NCBI RefSeq assembly: GCF_900094575.1
Contig: NZ_FMAE01000006.1
Location: forward strand, 434,001 to 498,000
Origin: Bradyrhizobium yuanmingense
GTDB taxonomy: Bacteria > Pseudomonadota > Alphaproteobacteria > Rhizobiales > Xanthobacteraceae
Direction of reading: 5' to 3'
Length of the DNA stretch: 64,000 nt
The position numbers and the translations under genes were made by a program. The notes beneath the pieces were generated by a model, which saw nothing but the letters and a program-made list of their open reading frames with translations, made no database searches and had not been told where the DNA came from. Positions 42,681 through 51,501 of the stretch are shown in pieces. Every line of letters starts with the position of its first letter. The stretch's first letter is position 1.

Positions 42681-43862
42681 ATGTCTGACGTCGTCGTCGC
42701 CGGGGTCGGCATGATTCCGTTCGCCAAGCCGGGCGCCAGCGCCCCCTATCACGAGATGGGAACGGAAGCGGTCAAGCTCGCGCTCGCCGATGCCGGCCTC
42801 GGCTACGAGAAGATCGAGCAGGCCTATGTCGGATACGTCTATGGCGATTCCACCTGCGGGCAGCGCGCGCTCTACCCCGTCGGGATGACCGGCATCCCCA
42901 TCGTCAACGTCAACAACAATTGCTCGACCGGATCGACCGCGCTGTTCATGGCGCGGCAAATGATCGCAAGCGGGGCGCTGGATTGCGTGCTGGCGGTCGG
43001 CTTCGAGCAGATGAAGCCCGGCGCGCTCGGCAGCGTCTATGCCGATCGCCCGAGCGCGTTCGAGGAGTTCGACGCGGCTGTGGACCAGCTGATCGACGCT
43101 CCCGGCATTCCGCTGGCGTTGCGCTATTTCGGCGGCGCCGGGCTCAGCCACATGAAGAAATACGGCACGCCGCTCGACGCCTTCGCCAAGGTGCGCGCCA
43201 AGGCGAGCCGACATGCGAAGAACAATCCGCTCGCGCTTTTCCGCAAGGAAGTCACGGCGGACGACGTGATGAACGACCAGGTGATCTGGCCCGGCGTCAT
43301 GACGCGCCTGATGGCGTGCCCGCCGACCTGCGGCGGCGCCGCCGCCGTGCTGGTCTCCGAGCGGTTTGCGGACAAGCATGGCATCGGCAAAGAAGTACGC
43401 ATCGCGGCGCAGGCCATGACCACCGATACGCCCTCGACCTTCAAGGCCGGCGACATGATGCAGCTGGTCGGCTACGACATGGCAAAAGAGGCGGCCAGCC
43501 GGGTTTATGAGAGCGCCGGCATCGGCCCCGGCGATCTCGACGTGGTGGAGCTGCACGACTGCTTTGCTCATAACGAGCTCATCACCTACGAGGCGCTCGG
43601 CCTCTGCGGCGAGGGTGAAGCCGGCAAGTTCATCAATGACGGCGACAATACCTATGGCGGCCGGATCGTGACCAATCCGTCCGGCGGATTGCTGTCCAAG
43701 GGACATCCGCTCGGCGCCACCGGGCTTGCGCAGTGCTACGAGCTAACGCGGCAGCTGCGCGGCACCGCCGGCGCCACGCAGGTCGAGGGTGCGAAGGTCG
43801 CGCTCCAGCACAATCTGGGCCTCGGCGGGGCCTGCGTCGTCACGCTCTACAAGCGGCACTGA
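42681..43862 (+). CDS. SCP-x-type thiolase / acetyl-CoA acetyltransferase family
   Basis: A 393-residue thiolase of the lipid-transfer/SCP-x class. The nucleophile Cys is in NNNCSTGSTA (about residue 77), HDCF near 290 replaces the usual NEAF, GHPLGATG is near 340 and the last Cys is in GLGGACVVTLY. With both cysteines present it should cleave 3-ketoacyl-CoA with CoA, as the last step of a beta-oxidation cycle. GGGAGGAAG seven bases before the ATG supports the start. First gene of a five-gene operon. Confidence 0.9.
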   Translation: MSDVVVAGVGMIPFAKPGASAPYHEMGTEAVKLALADAGLGYEKIEQAYVGYVYGDSTCGQRALYPVGMTGIPIVNVNNNCSTGSTALFMARQMIASGALDCVLAVGFEQMKPGALGSVYADRPSAFEEFDAAVDQLIDAPGIPLALRYFGGAGLSHMKKYGTPLDAFAKVRAKASRHAKNNPLALFRKEVTADDVMNDQVIWPGVMTRLMACPPTCGGAAAVLVSERFADKHGIGKEVRIAAQAMTTDTPSTFKAGDMMQLVGYDMAKEAASRVYESAGIGPGDLDVVELHDCFAHNELITYEALGLCGEGEAGKFINDGDNTYGGRIVTNPSGGLLSKGHPLGATGLAQCYELTRQLRGTAGATQVEGAKVALQHNLGLGGACVVTLYKRH

Positions 43863-43870
43863 TATCGGCC

Positions 43871-44326
43871 ATGGTCGACCAGTCCGCCGTAGGGCGCAGC
43901 TTCACGCCCGTCACCGCGCGCGTAGAGCCCGGCCGTCTCCGCTACTTCCTCAACACGCTGGGTGAAGAGAATCCGGTCTACCGCAACGCGGATGCCGCGC
44001 GAGCGGCCGGATTCGCTGGCACCCCAGTGCCGCCGACCTATCTGTTCTGCCTGGAGATGATGGACGTCGACGACCCCTTCGAAATGTTCGCCGCGCTCGG
44101 CATCAATCTGTCCCGCGTGCTGCATGGTGAGCAAAGCTTCGCCTATCACGCCCCGGTTCTGGTCGGCGACACCCTGACGTTTCGACCGCTGGTGACCAGC
44201 GTTGTGGACAAGAAGGGCGGCGCGATGACGCTGATCGGCATCCGATGCGAGGTGACCAACCAGGACGGCGTGCGTGTCGCCGATACCGCGCGCACCATCG
44301 TCGTCCGCAACGAGGCGGCGTCATGA
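43871..44326 (+). CDS. degenerate MaoC (FAS1-like) dehydratase subunit
   Basis: A 151-residue hot-dog-fold protein of the N-terminal MaoC/FAS1-like dehydratase type (FTPVTARVEPGRLRYFLNTLG, AAGFAGTPVPPTYLF, VLHGEQSFAYHAPVLVGDTL). The hydratase motif D-x4-H, seen as GDHNPIH in the next gene, reads GEENPVY here, so the catalytic Asp and His are lost. In HadAB-like and ChsH-like enzymes such a subunit binds substrate and pairs with a catalytic partner. It starts nine bases after the thiolase stop and overlaps the next gene as ATGA. Confidence 0.86.
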   Translation: MVDQSAVGRSFTPVTARVEPGRLRYFLNTLGEENPVYRNADAARAAGFAGTPVPPTYLFCLEMMDVDDPFEMFAALGINLSRVLHGEQSFAYHAPVLVGDTLTFRPLVTSVVDKKGGAMTLIGIRCEVTNQDGVRVADTARTIVVRNEAAS

Positions 44327-44733
44327 CGGCATCCGGAGACATAAAGGCCGGCGACCGCATCGTCCACAAAGTCTTTCCGCCGATCACCCGCCACACGCTC
44401 GCGCTCTATTGCGGCGCATCGGGCGATCATAATCCGATCCACGTCGACATCGACTTCGCCAAGGCGGCCGGATTTCCCGATGTGTTCGCCCACGGCATGC
44501 TGGTGATGGCCTCTCTTGGGCAGGCGCTGACGGATGTGGTGCCGCCGTCGAAGCTCCGCAGCTTTGCGACCCGGTTCGTCTCGATCACTCAGCTCGGCGC
44601 CAAGCTCACTTGCGAAGGCACCGTGACCGAGCTCTTCGTCGAGGACGGCGAGCGTCGCGCAAGGCTCGCGCTCACCACCAAGGACGATCGCGGCGAGGTC
44701 AAGCTCGAAGGCAGCGCCGTCGTCGCGCTGTGA
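44323..44733 (+). CDS. catalytic MaoC-type enoyl-CoA hydratase subunit
   Basis: A 136-residue hot-dog-fold hydratase with the complete (R)-hydratase motif: ALYCGASGDHNPIHVDIDF, holding catalytic Asp and His, then FAHGMLVMASLGQAL. It adds water to a 2-enoyl-CoA, probably as a heteromer with the preceding degenerate subunit, whose stop it overlaps by four bases. The following SDR gene would oxidise the resulting 3-hydroxyacyl-CoA. Confidence 0.9.
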   Translation: MTASGDIKAGDRIVHKVFPPITRHTLALYCGASGDHNPIHVDIDFAKAAGFPDVFAHGMLVMASLGQALTDVVPPSKLRSFATRFVSITQLGAKLTCEGTVTELFVEDGERRARLALTTKDDRGEVKLEGSAVVAL

Positions 44734-44753
44734 CAGCAAGAGGACTCATTCAA

Positions 44754-45581
44754 ATGACAAGACTGCAGGGAAAGGTCGCGCTCGTCACCGGCTCAGGCCG
44801 GGGCATCGGGCGCGCGATCGCGCTCAAGCTGGCGCGCGAAGGCGCCAGGGTGGTCGTCAACGACCTCGATGTCGAGCCCGGCAACGCCGTGGTCGCGGAG
44901 ATCGAGGCACTCGGCGGCAATGCCACTGCCGTGAACGGCAGCGTCGCCGAGGCGGGCTTCGCCGATCGCTTCGTCGGCGCCGCGCTGGACAAGTTCGGCG
45001 GGCTCGACATCATCGTCAACAATGCCGGCTATACCTGGGACTCCACCATCCAGAAGATGACCGACGAGCAGTTCCAGGCCATGCTCGACGTCCACCTCGT
45101 CGCGCCGTTCCGGATCCTGCGCGCGGCCGCCGAGCCGATCCGCGTCTTCTCCAGGAAGGAGGCCGAAGAGGGACGCGAGGTGTTCCGCAAGGTCGTGAAC
45201 ATCTCCTCCATCGCAGGTCTCTACGGCAATGCCGGGCAGGCCAGCTATTCCTCGGCCAAGGCCTCGCTAATCGGCTTGACCCGAACCATGTGTAAGGAGT
45301 GGGGCCGCTACAAGGTCAACGTCAATTGCGTCGCCTTCGGCCTCATCAACACCCGCCTGACCCAGCCGATCGAGGCGCAGCAGAAGACCATCGACGTCGC
45401 CGGCAGGGACATCAAGGTCGGCGTGCAGCCGCACATGCTGGAAGCCATGTCGCGCATGATCCCGCTCGGCCGCGGCGGTACGCCGGAAGAGGCGGCCGAC
45501 GCCGTCTATCTGTTCTGCAGTCCGGAATCCAATTATATCAGTGGTCAGGTGGTCGTCGCCGGCGGCGGCCTGATTGTCTGA
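44754..45581 (+). CDS. SDR-family 3-hydroxyacyl-CoA dehydrogenase (FabG-like)
   Basis: A 275-residue short-chain dehydrogenase. It has cofactor motif ALVTGSGRGIGRAI, NNAGYTWDSTI, serine in NISSIAG, YSSAK (about 165) and a C-terminal GQVVVAGGG. It has an insert around residues 125-142 (RVFSRKEAEEGREVFRK) not seen in small FabG proteins. Operon position after the MaoC pair points to oxidation of 3-hydroxyacyl-CoA, with NAD or NADP. It follows the MaoC stop by 20 bases. Confidence 0.88.
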   Translation: MTRLQGKVALVTGSGRGIGRAIALKLAREGARVVVNDLDVEPGNAVVAEIEALGGNATAVNGSVAEAGFADRFVGAALDKFGGLDIIVNNAGYTWDSTIQKMTDEQFQAMLDVHLVAPFRILRAAAEPIRVFSRKEAEEGREVFRKVVNISSIAGLYGNAGQASYSSAKASLIGLTRTMCKEWGRYKVNVNCVAFGLINTRLTQPIEAQQKTIDVAGRDIKVGVQPHMLEAMSRMIPLGRGGTPEEAADAVYLFCSPESNYISGQVVVAGGGLIV

Positions 45582-45594
45582 GAGCGAGGCGCTG

Positions 45595-46740
45595 ATGCAT
45601 TATCGATCCTCCTGGATGACCGAAGAGCTCGACGTCTTCCGCGACCAGTTCCGCAAATATCTCGCCAAGGACCTGGCGCCGCATGCCGAGAAATGGCGCG
45701 AGCAGAAAATGGTCGACCGCTTCGCCTGGCGCGGGCTCGGCGAGATGGGAGCGCTGCTGGCGAGCGTGCCGGAGGAATATGGCGGTCTCGGCGCCACCTT
45801 CGCCTATGACGCCGCCGTGCTCGACGATCTCGAGAGCACGGTGCCAGAGCTGACCACCGGCGTCTCCGTGCACAGCGCCATCGTCGCGCATTACATCCTC
45901 AATTACGGTTCGGAGGAGCAGAAGAAACGCTGGCTGCCGAAGATGGCGTCCGGCGAGATGGTCGGCGCCATCGCCATGACCGAGCCCGGCACCGGCTCGG
46001 ACTTGCAAGCTGTCAAGACCACGGCGAAGAAGCAGGGCAATTCCTACGTCATCAACGGCCAGAAGACCTTCATCACCAACGGCCAGGCCGCCGATCTCGT
46101 CATCGTGGTCGCGCGCACCGGCGAGCTAGGTGCCAAAGGCATTTCGCTGATCGTGGTCGAGACCGCGGGCGCGGACGGCTACAAGCGTGGGCGCAACCTC
46201 GACAAGATCGGCCTGCACGCCTCCGACACCTCGGAGCTGTTTTTCGACAACGTGACCGTGCCGCCGGAAAACCTGCTCGGCAAGGAGGAGGGCCAGGGTT
46301 TTGTCCAGTTGATGCAGCAATTGCCGCAGGAACGCCTTGCGCTCGCGGTCGGCGCCGTCGCCTCGATGGAGCGCGCGGTCAAGCTCACCACCGACTACAC
46401 CAAGGAGCGCAAGGCGTTCGGCAAGCCGCTGATGGATTTCCAGAACACCGCCTTTACGCTGGCCGAGCGCAAGACCGAGGCGATGATCGCGCGCGTCTTC
46501 GTCGACTGGTGCATCGAGCGCCTGATCGCCAAGGACCTCGACACGGTGACGGCCTCGATGGCGAAATATTGGTGCTCGGAGAAGCAGGTCGAGACCGCCG
46601 ACGAATGCCTGCAGCTATTCGGCGGCTACGGCTACATGCAGGAATACCCGATCTCGCGCATCTTCATCGATTCCCGCATCCAGAAGATCTATGGCGGCAC
46701 CAACGAGATCATGAAGCTGCTAATCGCGCGGTCGCTGTGA
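45595..46740 (+). CDS. acyl-CoA dehydrogenase, long-chain (LCAD) type
   Basis: A 381-residue FAD enzyme that makes the 2-enoyl-CoA. It has AMTEPGTGSDL and the FAD loop ELFFDNVTVP. The C-terminus IYGGTNEIMKLLIARSL lacks the catalytic Glu found as YEGT in medium-chain enzymes. The Glu in LPQERLALA (about residue 245) is instead placed as in LCAD-type enzymes. The ATG at 45595 is preferred; a TTG at 45574 would overlap the SDR gene. It is the last gene of the operon and is followed by a family A repeat. Confidence 0.9.
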   Translation: MHYRSSWMTEELDVFRDQFRKYLAKDLAPHAEKWREQKMVDRFAWRGLGEMGALLASVPEEYGGLGATFAYDAAVLDDLESTVPELTTGVSVHSAIVAHYILNYGSEEQKKRWLPKMASGEMVGAIAMTEPGTGSDLQAVKTTAKKQGNSYVINGQKTFITNGQAADLVIVVARTGELGAKGISLIVVETAGADGYKRGRNLDKIGLHASDTSELFFDNVTVPPENLLGKEEGQGFVQLMQQLPQERLALAVGAVASMERAVKLTTDYTKERKAFGKPLMDFQNTAFTLAERKTEAMIARVFVDWCIERLIAKDLDTVTASMAKYWCSEKQVETADECLQLFGGYGYMQEYPISRIFIDSRIQKIYGGTNEIMKLLIARSL

Positions 46741-46747
46741 GGCGCTC

Positions 46748-46884
46748 CACCTCGCCCCGCTTGCGGGGAGAGGTCGATCGCGTAGCGATCGGGTGAGGGG
46801 GACTCTCCACAGGTCCGTCTCTCACCGTATTCGCGGAAGCAGCCCCTCACCCCAACCCTCTCCCCGTAAGAACGGGGAGAGGGG
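46748..46884. repeat. intergenic inverted repeat, family A copy 4
   Basis: Begins CACCTCGCCCCGCTTGCGGGGAGAGG and ends CCCTCTCCCCGTAAGAACGGGGAGAGGG, with GATCGCGTAGCGATCGGGTGAGGG inside. It lies between the convergent dehydrogenase and AraC genes and could terminate both. Confidence 0.85.
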
Positions 46885-46915
46885 GCTCATCGAGCGGGTC
46901 GCCGCGCAGTTTCTC

Positions 46916-47896
46916 TCACCGCGCGCGCCAGTCGCGCGGCCGGCAGCCGAAGCGCTGCTTGAAGCGGCGGGTGAAGTGGGAGAGGTCCGAAAAACCCCAA
47001 TCGAACGCGATGGCGCCGATCGCGCGCTCCGCCATCGCGGGAGTCCTGAGATCCCTGGCCGCGCCGTCGAGACGATGGTCGATGACGTAGTCGGTGAAGC
47101 TGGAGCCCGATCGCGCCAGCAGCTTGTGCACGTAGCGCTCGCTGATGCCGACGGCGGCGGCGACGTCTGCGACCGCAAGTCCCGGCTGGCGGAGCCGCCG
47201 GTGGATGGCACGTTTCACCGCCAGCGTGGTTGCATCGGCGAGACTCTCGGCTTCAGCTGCGTGCAGGCGGCTGCTTCGCGACAGGCTCACGGCAACCAAT
47301 TCGATCAGCGCCCGGAACAGCCGCACACCTTCGTCCTCGCCCATCTGCAGCGCGCCCTCGCTGAGCGTGCGCGCGGTCTCGACAATGAGGTGGCCGACGA
47401 CGGGATCGTCCGAGAGGCGTGCCGCAACGACGTCGAACGAAGCCGGCAGCCGTTCACGCAAGGCTTCTGCCGGCACCCAGAACGAGGCGACGCGCAGCTG
47501 CGGACCACGATCGTGCAGGAGCGCGAACTGGCGGTCGCTGTCGAAGATGCCGACCTGTCCGGGCGACAGGCTGATCTCGCGACCGTCCTGCTGGATGCGG
47601 CAGCGGCCGGCCAGCTTCAGGTTGAGGTAGAAGCAGCTGCGATCGGACGCCGCAATGTCGGCCGCGGAACGGCGCACCAAATGCTCAGGGAAGCTGACGC
47701 GGTTGATCGCGGCATCACCGAGACGGACATGCTCGACGCTGGCGGGAAAGGCGGCGGCGGCCGCCGGCTCCGGCGTCAGATTCATGAAAGCCTGGCAGAT
47801 TGCCTCGCGATAATAGGCGAATTGCTCGTGAGGCCGTACGCCCACCGTATTCCAGGCCGAGTGGCGTGACGGAACGGGACGCTCGATCTGCTGCAT
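46916..47896 (-). CDS. AraC family transcriptional regulator
   Basis: A 326-residue regulator. The N-terminal AraC-binding-like domain (about residues 30-200, FPEHLVRRSAADIAASDRS, GREISLSPGQVGIFD) precedes the two-HTH AraC domain (about 225-326: LAVADVAAAVGISERYVHKLLA and IGAIAFDWGFSDLSHFTRRFKQRFG). It normally activates a nearby catabolic gene when ligand is bound. The alpha/beta hydrolase gene is divergent, 120 bases away, and is the likely target. The start at 47896 excludes a long upstream frame antisense to the hydrolase. Confidence 0.9.
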   Translation of the reverse strand: MQQIERPVPSRHSAWNTVGVRPHEQFAYYREAICQAFMNLTPEPAAAAAFPASVEHVRLGDAAINRVSFPEHLVRRSAADIAASDRSCFYLNLKLAGRCRIQQDGREISLSPGQVGIFDSDRQFALLHDRGPQLRVASFWVPAEALRERLPASFDVVAARLSDDPVVGHLIVETARTLSEGALQMGEDEGVRLFRALIELVAVSLSRSSRLHAAEAESLADATTLAVKRAIHRRLRQPGLAVADVAAAVGISERYVHKLLARSGSSFTDYVIDHRLDGAARDLRTPAMAERAIGAIAFDWGFSDLSHFTRRFKQRFGCRPRDWRAR

Positions 47897-48016
47897 CGGT
47901 TCACTCCGAGACCAATACGGTTCACTTCCAGCCAAGCGGCAAATCGGTCGCCGGTCCACACTTGCCGTACGGCGACGCTGCGCCGATCTAACCACACCCT
48001 CGGGAGGAGCCACAAT

Positions 48017-48742
48017 ATGTCGACCTACGTTCTCGTCCATGGCGCCTGGCATACAGGCGCCGAGCTCGAGCCGGTCGCCGCGCCGATCCGCGCCGCCGGC
48101 CATCAGGTCCATACCCCCACCATCAAGGGCAACCGTCCGGGCGATGCCAAGACGACCGGGTTGAAGGAAGCGATCCAATCGATCGCGGACTACCTGGCCG
48201 AGAATAATCTGAAGGACGTCATCCTGCTCGGCCATTCCTATGGCGGCATGGTCATCACTGGCGTTGCCGACCTCGCGCCGGAGCGCATCCGCCGCCTGGT
48301 CTACTGGAATGCCTTCGTGCCCAATGACGGCGAATGCCTCAACGACATGGTGCCGCCGCATTATATCGGACTGTTCGACGCCATCGCGGCCGAGCGCGGC
48401 GACGGCTCGGTGGTGCTGCCCTTCCCGATCTGGCGCGAGGCCTTCATCAACGATGCCGATCTGGAGACGGCGCAGCGCGCTTATGACGTGCTCAACTCGC
48501 ATCCGCTGGCGACCTTCAGCGACAAGATCACGCTCAAGAGCAATCCGGCCGAGATGCCGCTGGCCAAATCCTACATCAACTGCACCGAGGATACCGCGAT
48601 GCCGCACAGCCATGGCTGGCATCCGCGCCTGTCGGAGAAGCTCGGCCTGTTCCGCCTGGTGCAGGTGCCGGGAAGCCACGAGCTGTGCTTCTCCGATCCG
48701 GCGCGGCTCGCCAAGGCGATCATGGAGGCGGGGCGCGACTGA
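48017..48742 (+). CDS. alpha/beta-fold esterase (HNL/MES-like)
   Basis: A 241-residue hydrolase. It has YVLVHGAWHTG at the N-terminus, the nucleophile elbow GHSYGGMVI (about residue 76), and His in PGSHELCFS near the C-terminus. The fold resembles plant-type methyl-ester esterases and hydroxynitrile lyases, found in bacteria as small esterases. Substrate is unknown; given the aromatic theme an aryl ester is possible, but that is only inference. GGGAGGAG about eight bases before the ATG fixes the start. The AraC gene is divergent. Confidence 0.86.
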   Translation: MSTYVLVHGAWHTGAELEPVAAPIRAAGHQVHTPTIKGNRPGDAKTTGLKEAIQSIADYLAENNLKDVILLGHSYGGMVITGVADLAPERIRRLVYWNAFVPNDGECLNDMVPPHYIGLFDAIAAERGDGSVVLPFPIWREAFINDADLETAQRAYDVLNSHPLATFSDKITLKSNPAEMPLAKSYINCTEDTAMPHSHGWHPRLSEKLGLFRLVQVPGSHELCFSDPARLAKAIMEAGRD

Positions 48743-48786
48743 TCAGTGCGTCATGCGAGCACGTGGTCACGATCCGCGCGCGCCGC

Positions 48787-49926
48787 TCAATTCGGATGCC
48801 ACCAGCGGCCGCCGATGACGACGCCTTCGGACACGATCTTGCGATCGCCGATCAGGTGCTCGCCGACGACGTCTTCATAGTCGAACTGGCCCTGCCGCAC
48901 CGAGATCAACGTGGCGTCGCCGACGCTGCCCGGCTTGAGGCTGCCGAGCTCAGGACGCCGCAGCGCCATCGCCGCATTCACCGTCGATGCCGCGATCACA
49001 TCCGGCAGCTCCATGCCCATGCACAGGAACTTCGACATGGTCGTCACTTGGTCATAGGCCGGTCCGTCGATGCAGAGCTGATGGATGTCCGAGGAAATCG
49101 TGTCCGGATGGAAACCATTGGCCAGCATGGCGCGCGCGGTCTTGAACGCGAACGAACCCTTGCCGTGGCCGATATCGAACAGCACGCCGCGCTCGCGCGC
49201 TTCCAGCACCGCCTTCTTCACGGTGCCTTGCGCCGTCGCCGGCGTGTTCGGGAAGGGGCGGAACGCGTGGGTCAGCACGTCGCCGGGACGCAGCCGCGCC
49301 AACACGTCCTCATAGCTCGGGGGCGGATGATCGATGTGCGCCATCAGCGGCATGCCGACCTCGTTCGCGACCTCGAGCGCGATGTCGAGCGGCACCGCGC
49401 CCGAGGTGCCCGAGGAATGCAGGCCCACGCGCACCTTGATGCCGACGATGAGATCGCGGTTGGCATCGGCCACTTCGGCCGCCTCGATCGGATTCATCAG
49501 GCGCAGCTCCTCGCTCTCGCCGACCATGATCCGGTGCGAGAAGCCGAAGATGCCGGCATGCGAGACGTGCAAATAGGCGAGGATGCGGACCTGGCTCGGC
49601 TCGATCACATGCTTGCGGAAGCCGGCGAAATTGCCGGGACCAGCGCTGCCGGTATCGACCGCCGTGGTGACGCCGGAGAGGCGGCAGAACTCCTCGGCAT
49701 CAATGCCGAGCGAGGTGCCGCCCCAATAGACATGGGTGTGCAGATCGATGAGTCCGGGCGTCACGATGAACTGCGAGACGTCGCGGACATCGGTGCCCGG
49801 ATCCGCCTTGAGCCCTGTGCCAACAGCGGCGACCTTGCCGTTCGAAAATGCGACATCCGTCACGGCATCGAGCTTCTGCGAGGGGTCAATGACCCTTCCG
49901 CCGCGAAGGATCAAGTCAAAAGGCAT
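48787..49926 (-). CDS. amidohydrolase/deacetylase family metallohydrolase
   Basis: A 379-residue metal-dependent hydrolase with the dihydroorotase-like barrel. It has HTH in GLIDLHTHVYWGG (about residue 60), the Lys in VGIKVRVGLH, His in AHIDHPPP and HAFRPFP and the Asp in ISSDIHQLC. The group includes deacetylases and cyclic-amide hydrolases; the substrate is unknown. ATGATG at 49926/49929 gives two adjacent starts; GGAG is six bases from 49926, which is preferred. A long hairpin lies in its leader. Confidence 0.86.
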   Translation of the reverse strand: MPFDLILRGGRVIDPSQKLDAVTDVAFSNGKVAAVGTGLKADPGTDVRDVSQFIVTPGLIDLHTHVYWGGTSLGIDAEEFCRLSGVTTAVDTGSAGPGNFAGFRKHVIEPSQVRILAYLHVSHAGIFGFSHRIMVGESEELRLMNPIEAAEVADANRDLIVGIKVRVGLHSSGTSGAVPLDIALEVANEVGMPLMAHIDHPPPSYEDVLARLRPGDVLTHAFRPFPNTPATAQGTVKKAVLEARERGVLFDIGHGKGSFAFKTARAMLANGFHPDTISSDIHQLCIDGPAYDQVTTMSKFLCMGMELPDVIAASTVNAAMALRRPELGSLKPGSVGDATLISVRQGQFDYEDVVGEHLIGDRKIVSEGVVIGGRWWHPN

Positions 49927-49961
49927 CATGGTCTCCGGGTATGGCAACGGACAGGCATGGA

Positions 49962-49991
49962 CCGGGCTGGAAGGTGCCCCTTCCGGCCCGG
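49962..49991. promoter_or_regulatory. 13-bp hairpin in the metallohydrolase leader
   Basis: CCGGGCTGGAAGG and CCTTCCGGCCCGG pair over 13 bases with one G-U and a 4-base loop (TGCC). It lies 36-65 bases before the metallohydrolase start and 90 bases past the GYF-protein stop. There is no T-run on the minus strand, so leader structure is as likely as a terminator. Confidence 0.5.
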
Positions 49992-50079
49992 CCGCTTCTG
50001 TTAGCAATTTTTGCACCAGCCGAGCAAATCAGCGGGCATCCTGTCCGCTCGGCTTGCGGGCCGCCGGATGCATGACGGC

Positions 50080-50802
50080 TTACTCCGTGAACGTATTCGC
50101 GACTCTACGGGAGCGAAGGACGTAGGTTATCCAAATCGCGGCACTGATCGCACCGACGACCATTCGTGCGACTTGAAGAGGTTCGATAGTGAAAAAATCA
50201 CCGAACGGACGGTTCAAGCCAATGGAAAAGATCGATGCAACCCAAACCAGATCGATCAACGGCATCAGTACCGCACAGATCATCTGCACAATGAAGAACG
50301 CTCGAAATCTACGGGAATGCATGAACAGGAGCACCGCCGTCCAGATTGCGAGACCGATCAGCGCGGCGTTCATCGCTATCTCGCCCCAAAATACGATTGA
50401 GAATTGCACCCAGGTCTCGCTTGAGATCGACTGCACATATTGCGCGGTATTGACGACTAGGCGCACGATGCCGATCATTTGGCCGAACGCCAGAAGCCCG
50501 AGCCAGCCGCTGATGCCGGTCATCTCTGGCTGGACGTCCTTGAATGAAGCGGCTTCTTCTGCGGGAGCGGCCGCCTCGCGAATGACCTCAACCGGCGGGG
50601 ATGCTGGGCTTGGCGGCGGCGATTGAAGGAGCTGCTCCGTGATCTCGTGCACCTCCCCGGCCGGCTTCCAATTCTCGAAGCCGTGCCGCCAGACCAGCAC
50701 ACGCCGAGGATCGGCGATACTAGCAAGGAGCGGAAGGAGTTCAGAAATCGAGAACGGGCCGCGCCGCTGCCCGCCCTCAGCGTAGTACCATGAGTCCGCC
50801 AT
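50080..50802 (-). CDS. GYF_2-domain membrane protein (DUF2569-like)
   Basis: A 240-residue protein. Residues 1-50 form a GYF_2 domain (WYYAEGGQRRGPFSISEL, VWRHGFENW), which binds proline-rich peptides or acts at membranes. A proline-rich spacer (SPPPSPASPP) and four or five membrane helices follow (from about 98, ISGWLGLLAFGQMIGIVRLV). Codon use is less GC-skewed than in the neighbours. Function is unknown. The start at 50802 is the ATG that opens the GYF domain. The tRNA gene lies 120 bases upstream on the same strand. Confidence 0.82.
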   Translation of the reverse strand: MADSWYYAEGGQRRGPFSISELLPLLASIADPRRVLVWRHGFENWKPAGEVHEITEQLLQSPPPSPASPPVEVIREAAAPAEEAASFKDVQPEMTGISGWLGLLAFGQMIGIVRLVVNTAQYVQSISSETWVQFSIVFWGEIAMNAALIGLAIWTAVLLFMHSRRFRAFFIVQMICAVLMPLIDLVWVASIFSIGLNRPFGDFFTIEPLQVARMVVGAISAAIWITYVLRSRRVANTFTE

Positions 50803-50920
50803 GCAAGGCCCCCTGCACCCGCCGTATTTTAGCCGGCTGTCGGCACACGTCACGATGGAATAACGCTTGGGGGGAATACCGGCGTTGCGTGCCCTTGGCG
50901 CGGCGCAAACGCGCGGAAAA

Positions 50921-50997
<77 letters not shown>

Positions 50998-51134
50998 GCG
51001 GAACCCGTGGGTGCGGGCTCGGCCCCCTCATAGCAGAGCAAAATGCGGTTCGCCAGCCGTCAGGCGGGCGAGATCGATCGTCAGCCTGAACGGGGCGGCT
51101 ATACTTCCAGGCCCCTCCCAACGGAGCAGCTCAC

Positions 51135-51494
51135 ATGATCGAAAGCATCAGCGCCATCACGCTCGGCACGCATGACATGGGGCGCGCCGTGCACTTCTAC
51201 CGGTCGCTGGGGTTCGAGCTCTTGTATGGTGGCGAAGCCGCCGCATTCACGAGCTTTCGCGTCGGCCCCGGTTATCTCAACCTGACGGCACAGCCGGATG
51301 ACAAGCGCTGGTCCTGGTGGGGCCGCGTCATCTTCCATGTCGCCGATGTCGACGCAACCTATGAGCAGGCGCGCGCCGCCGGATGGCAGCCGTCAACCAC
51401 GCCGCGCGACGCCGAATGGGGCGAGCGCTACTTCCATCTCACCGACCCCGATGGCCATGAGCTCAGTTTCGCACGTCCCCTTCGTCGGGCATGA
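51135..51494 (+). CDS. VOC-family (glyoxalase-like) protein
   Basis: A 119-residue protein with one vicinal-oxygen-chelate module (ITLGTHDMGRAVHFYRSLG, HVADVDATYEQARAAG, YFHLTDPDGHELSFARP). It keeps the late D-x-D-G-H/E pattern typical of metal-binding VOC proteins, but the family covers glyoxalase, dioxygenase and resistance functions, so the substrate is open. It converges on the Bug-type gene and is not in an operon. Confidence 0.83.
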   Translation: MIESISAITLGTHDMGRAVHFYRSLGFELLYGGEAAAFTSFRVGPGYLNLTAQPDDKRWSWWGRVIFHVADVDATYEQARAAGWQPSTTPRDAEWGERYFHLTDPDGHELSFARPLRRA

Positions 51495-51501
51495 CGGGGC
51501 C

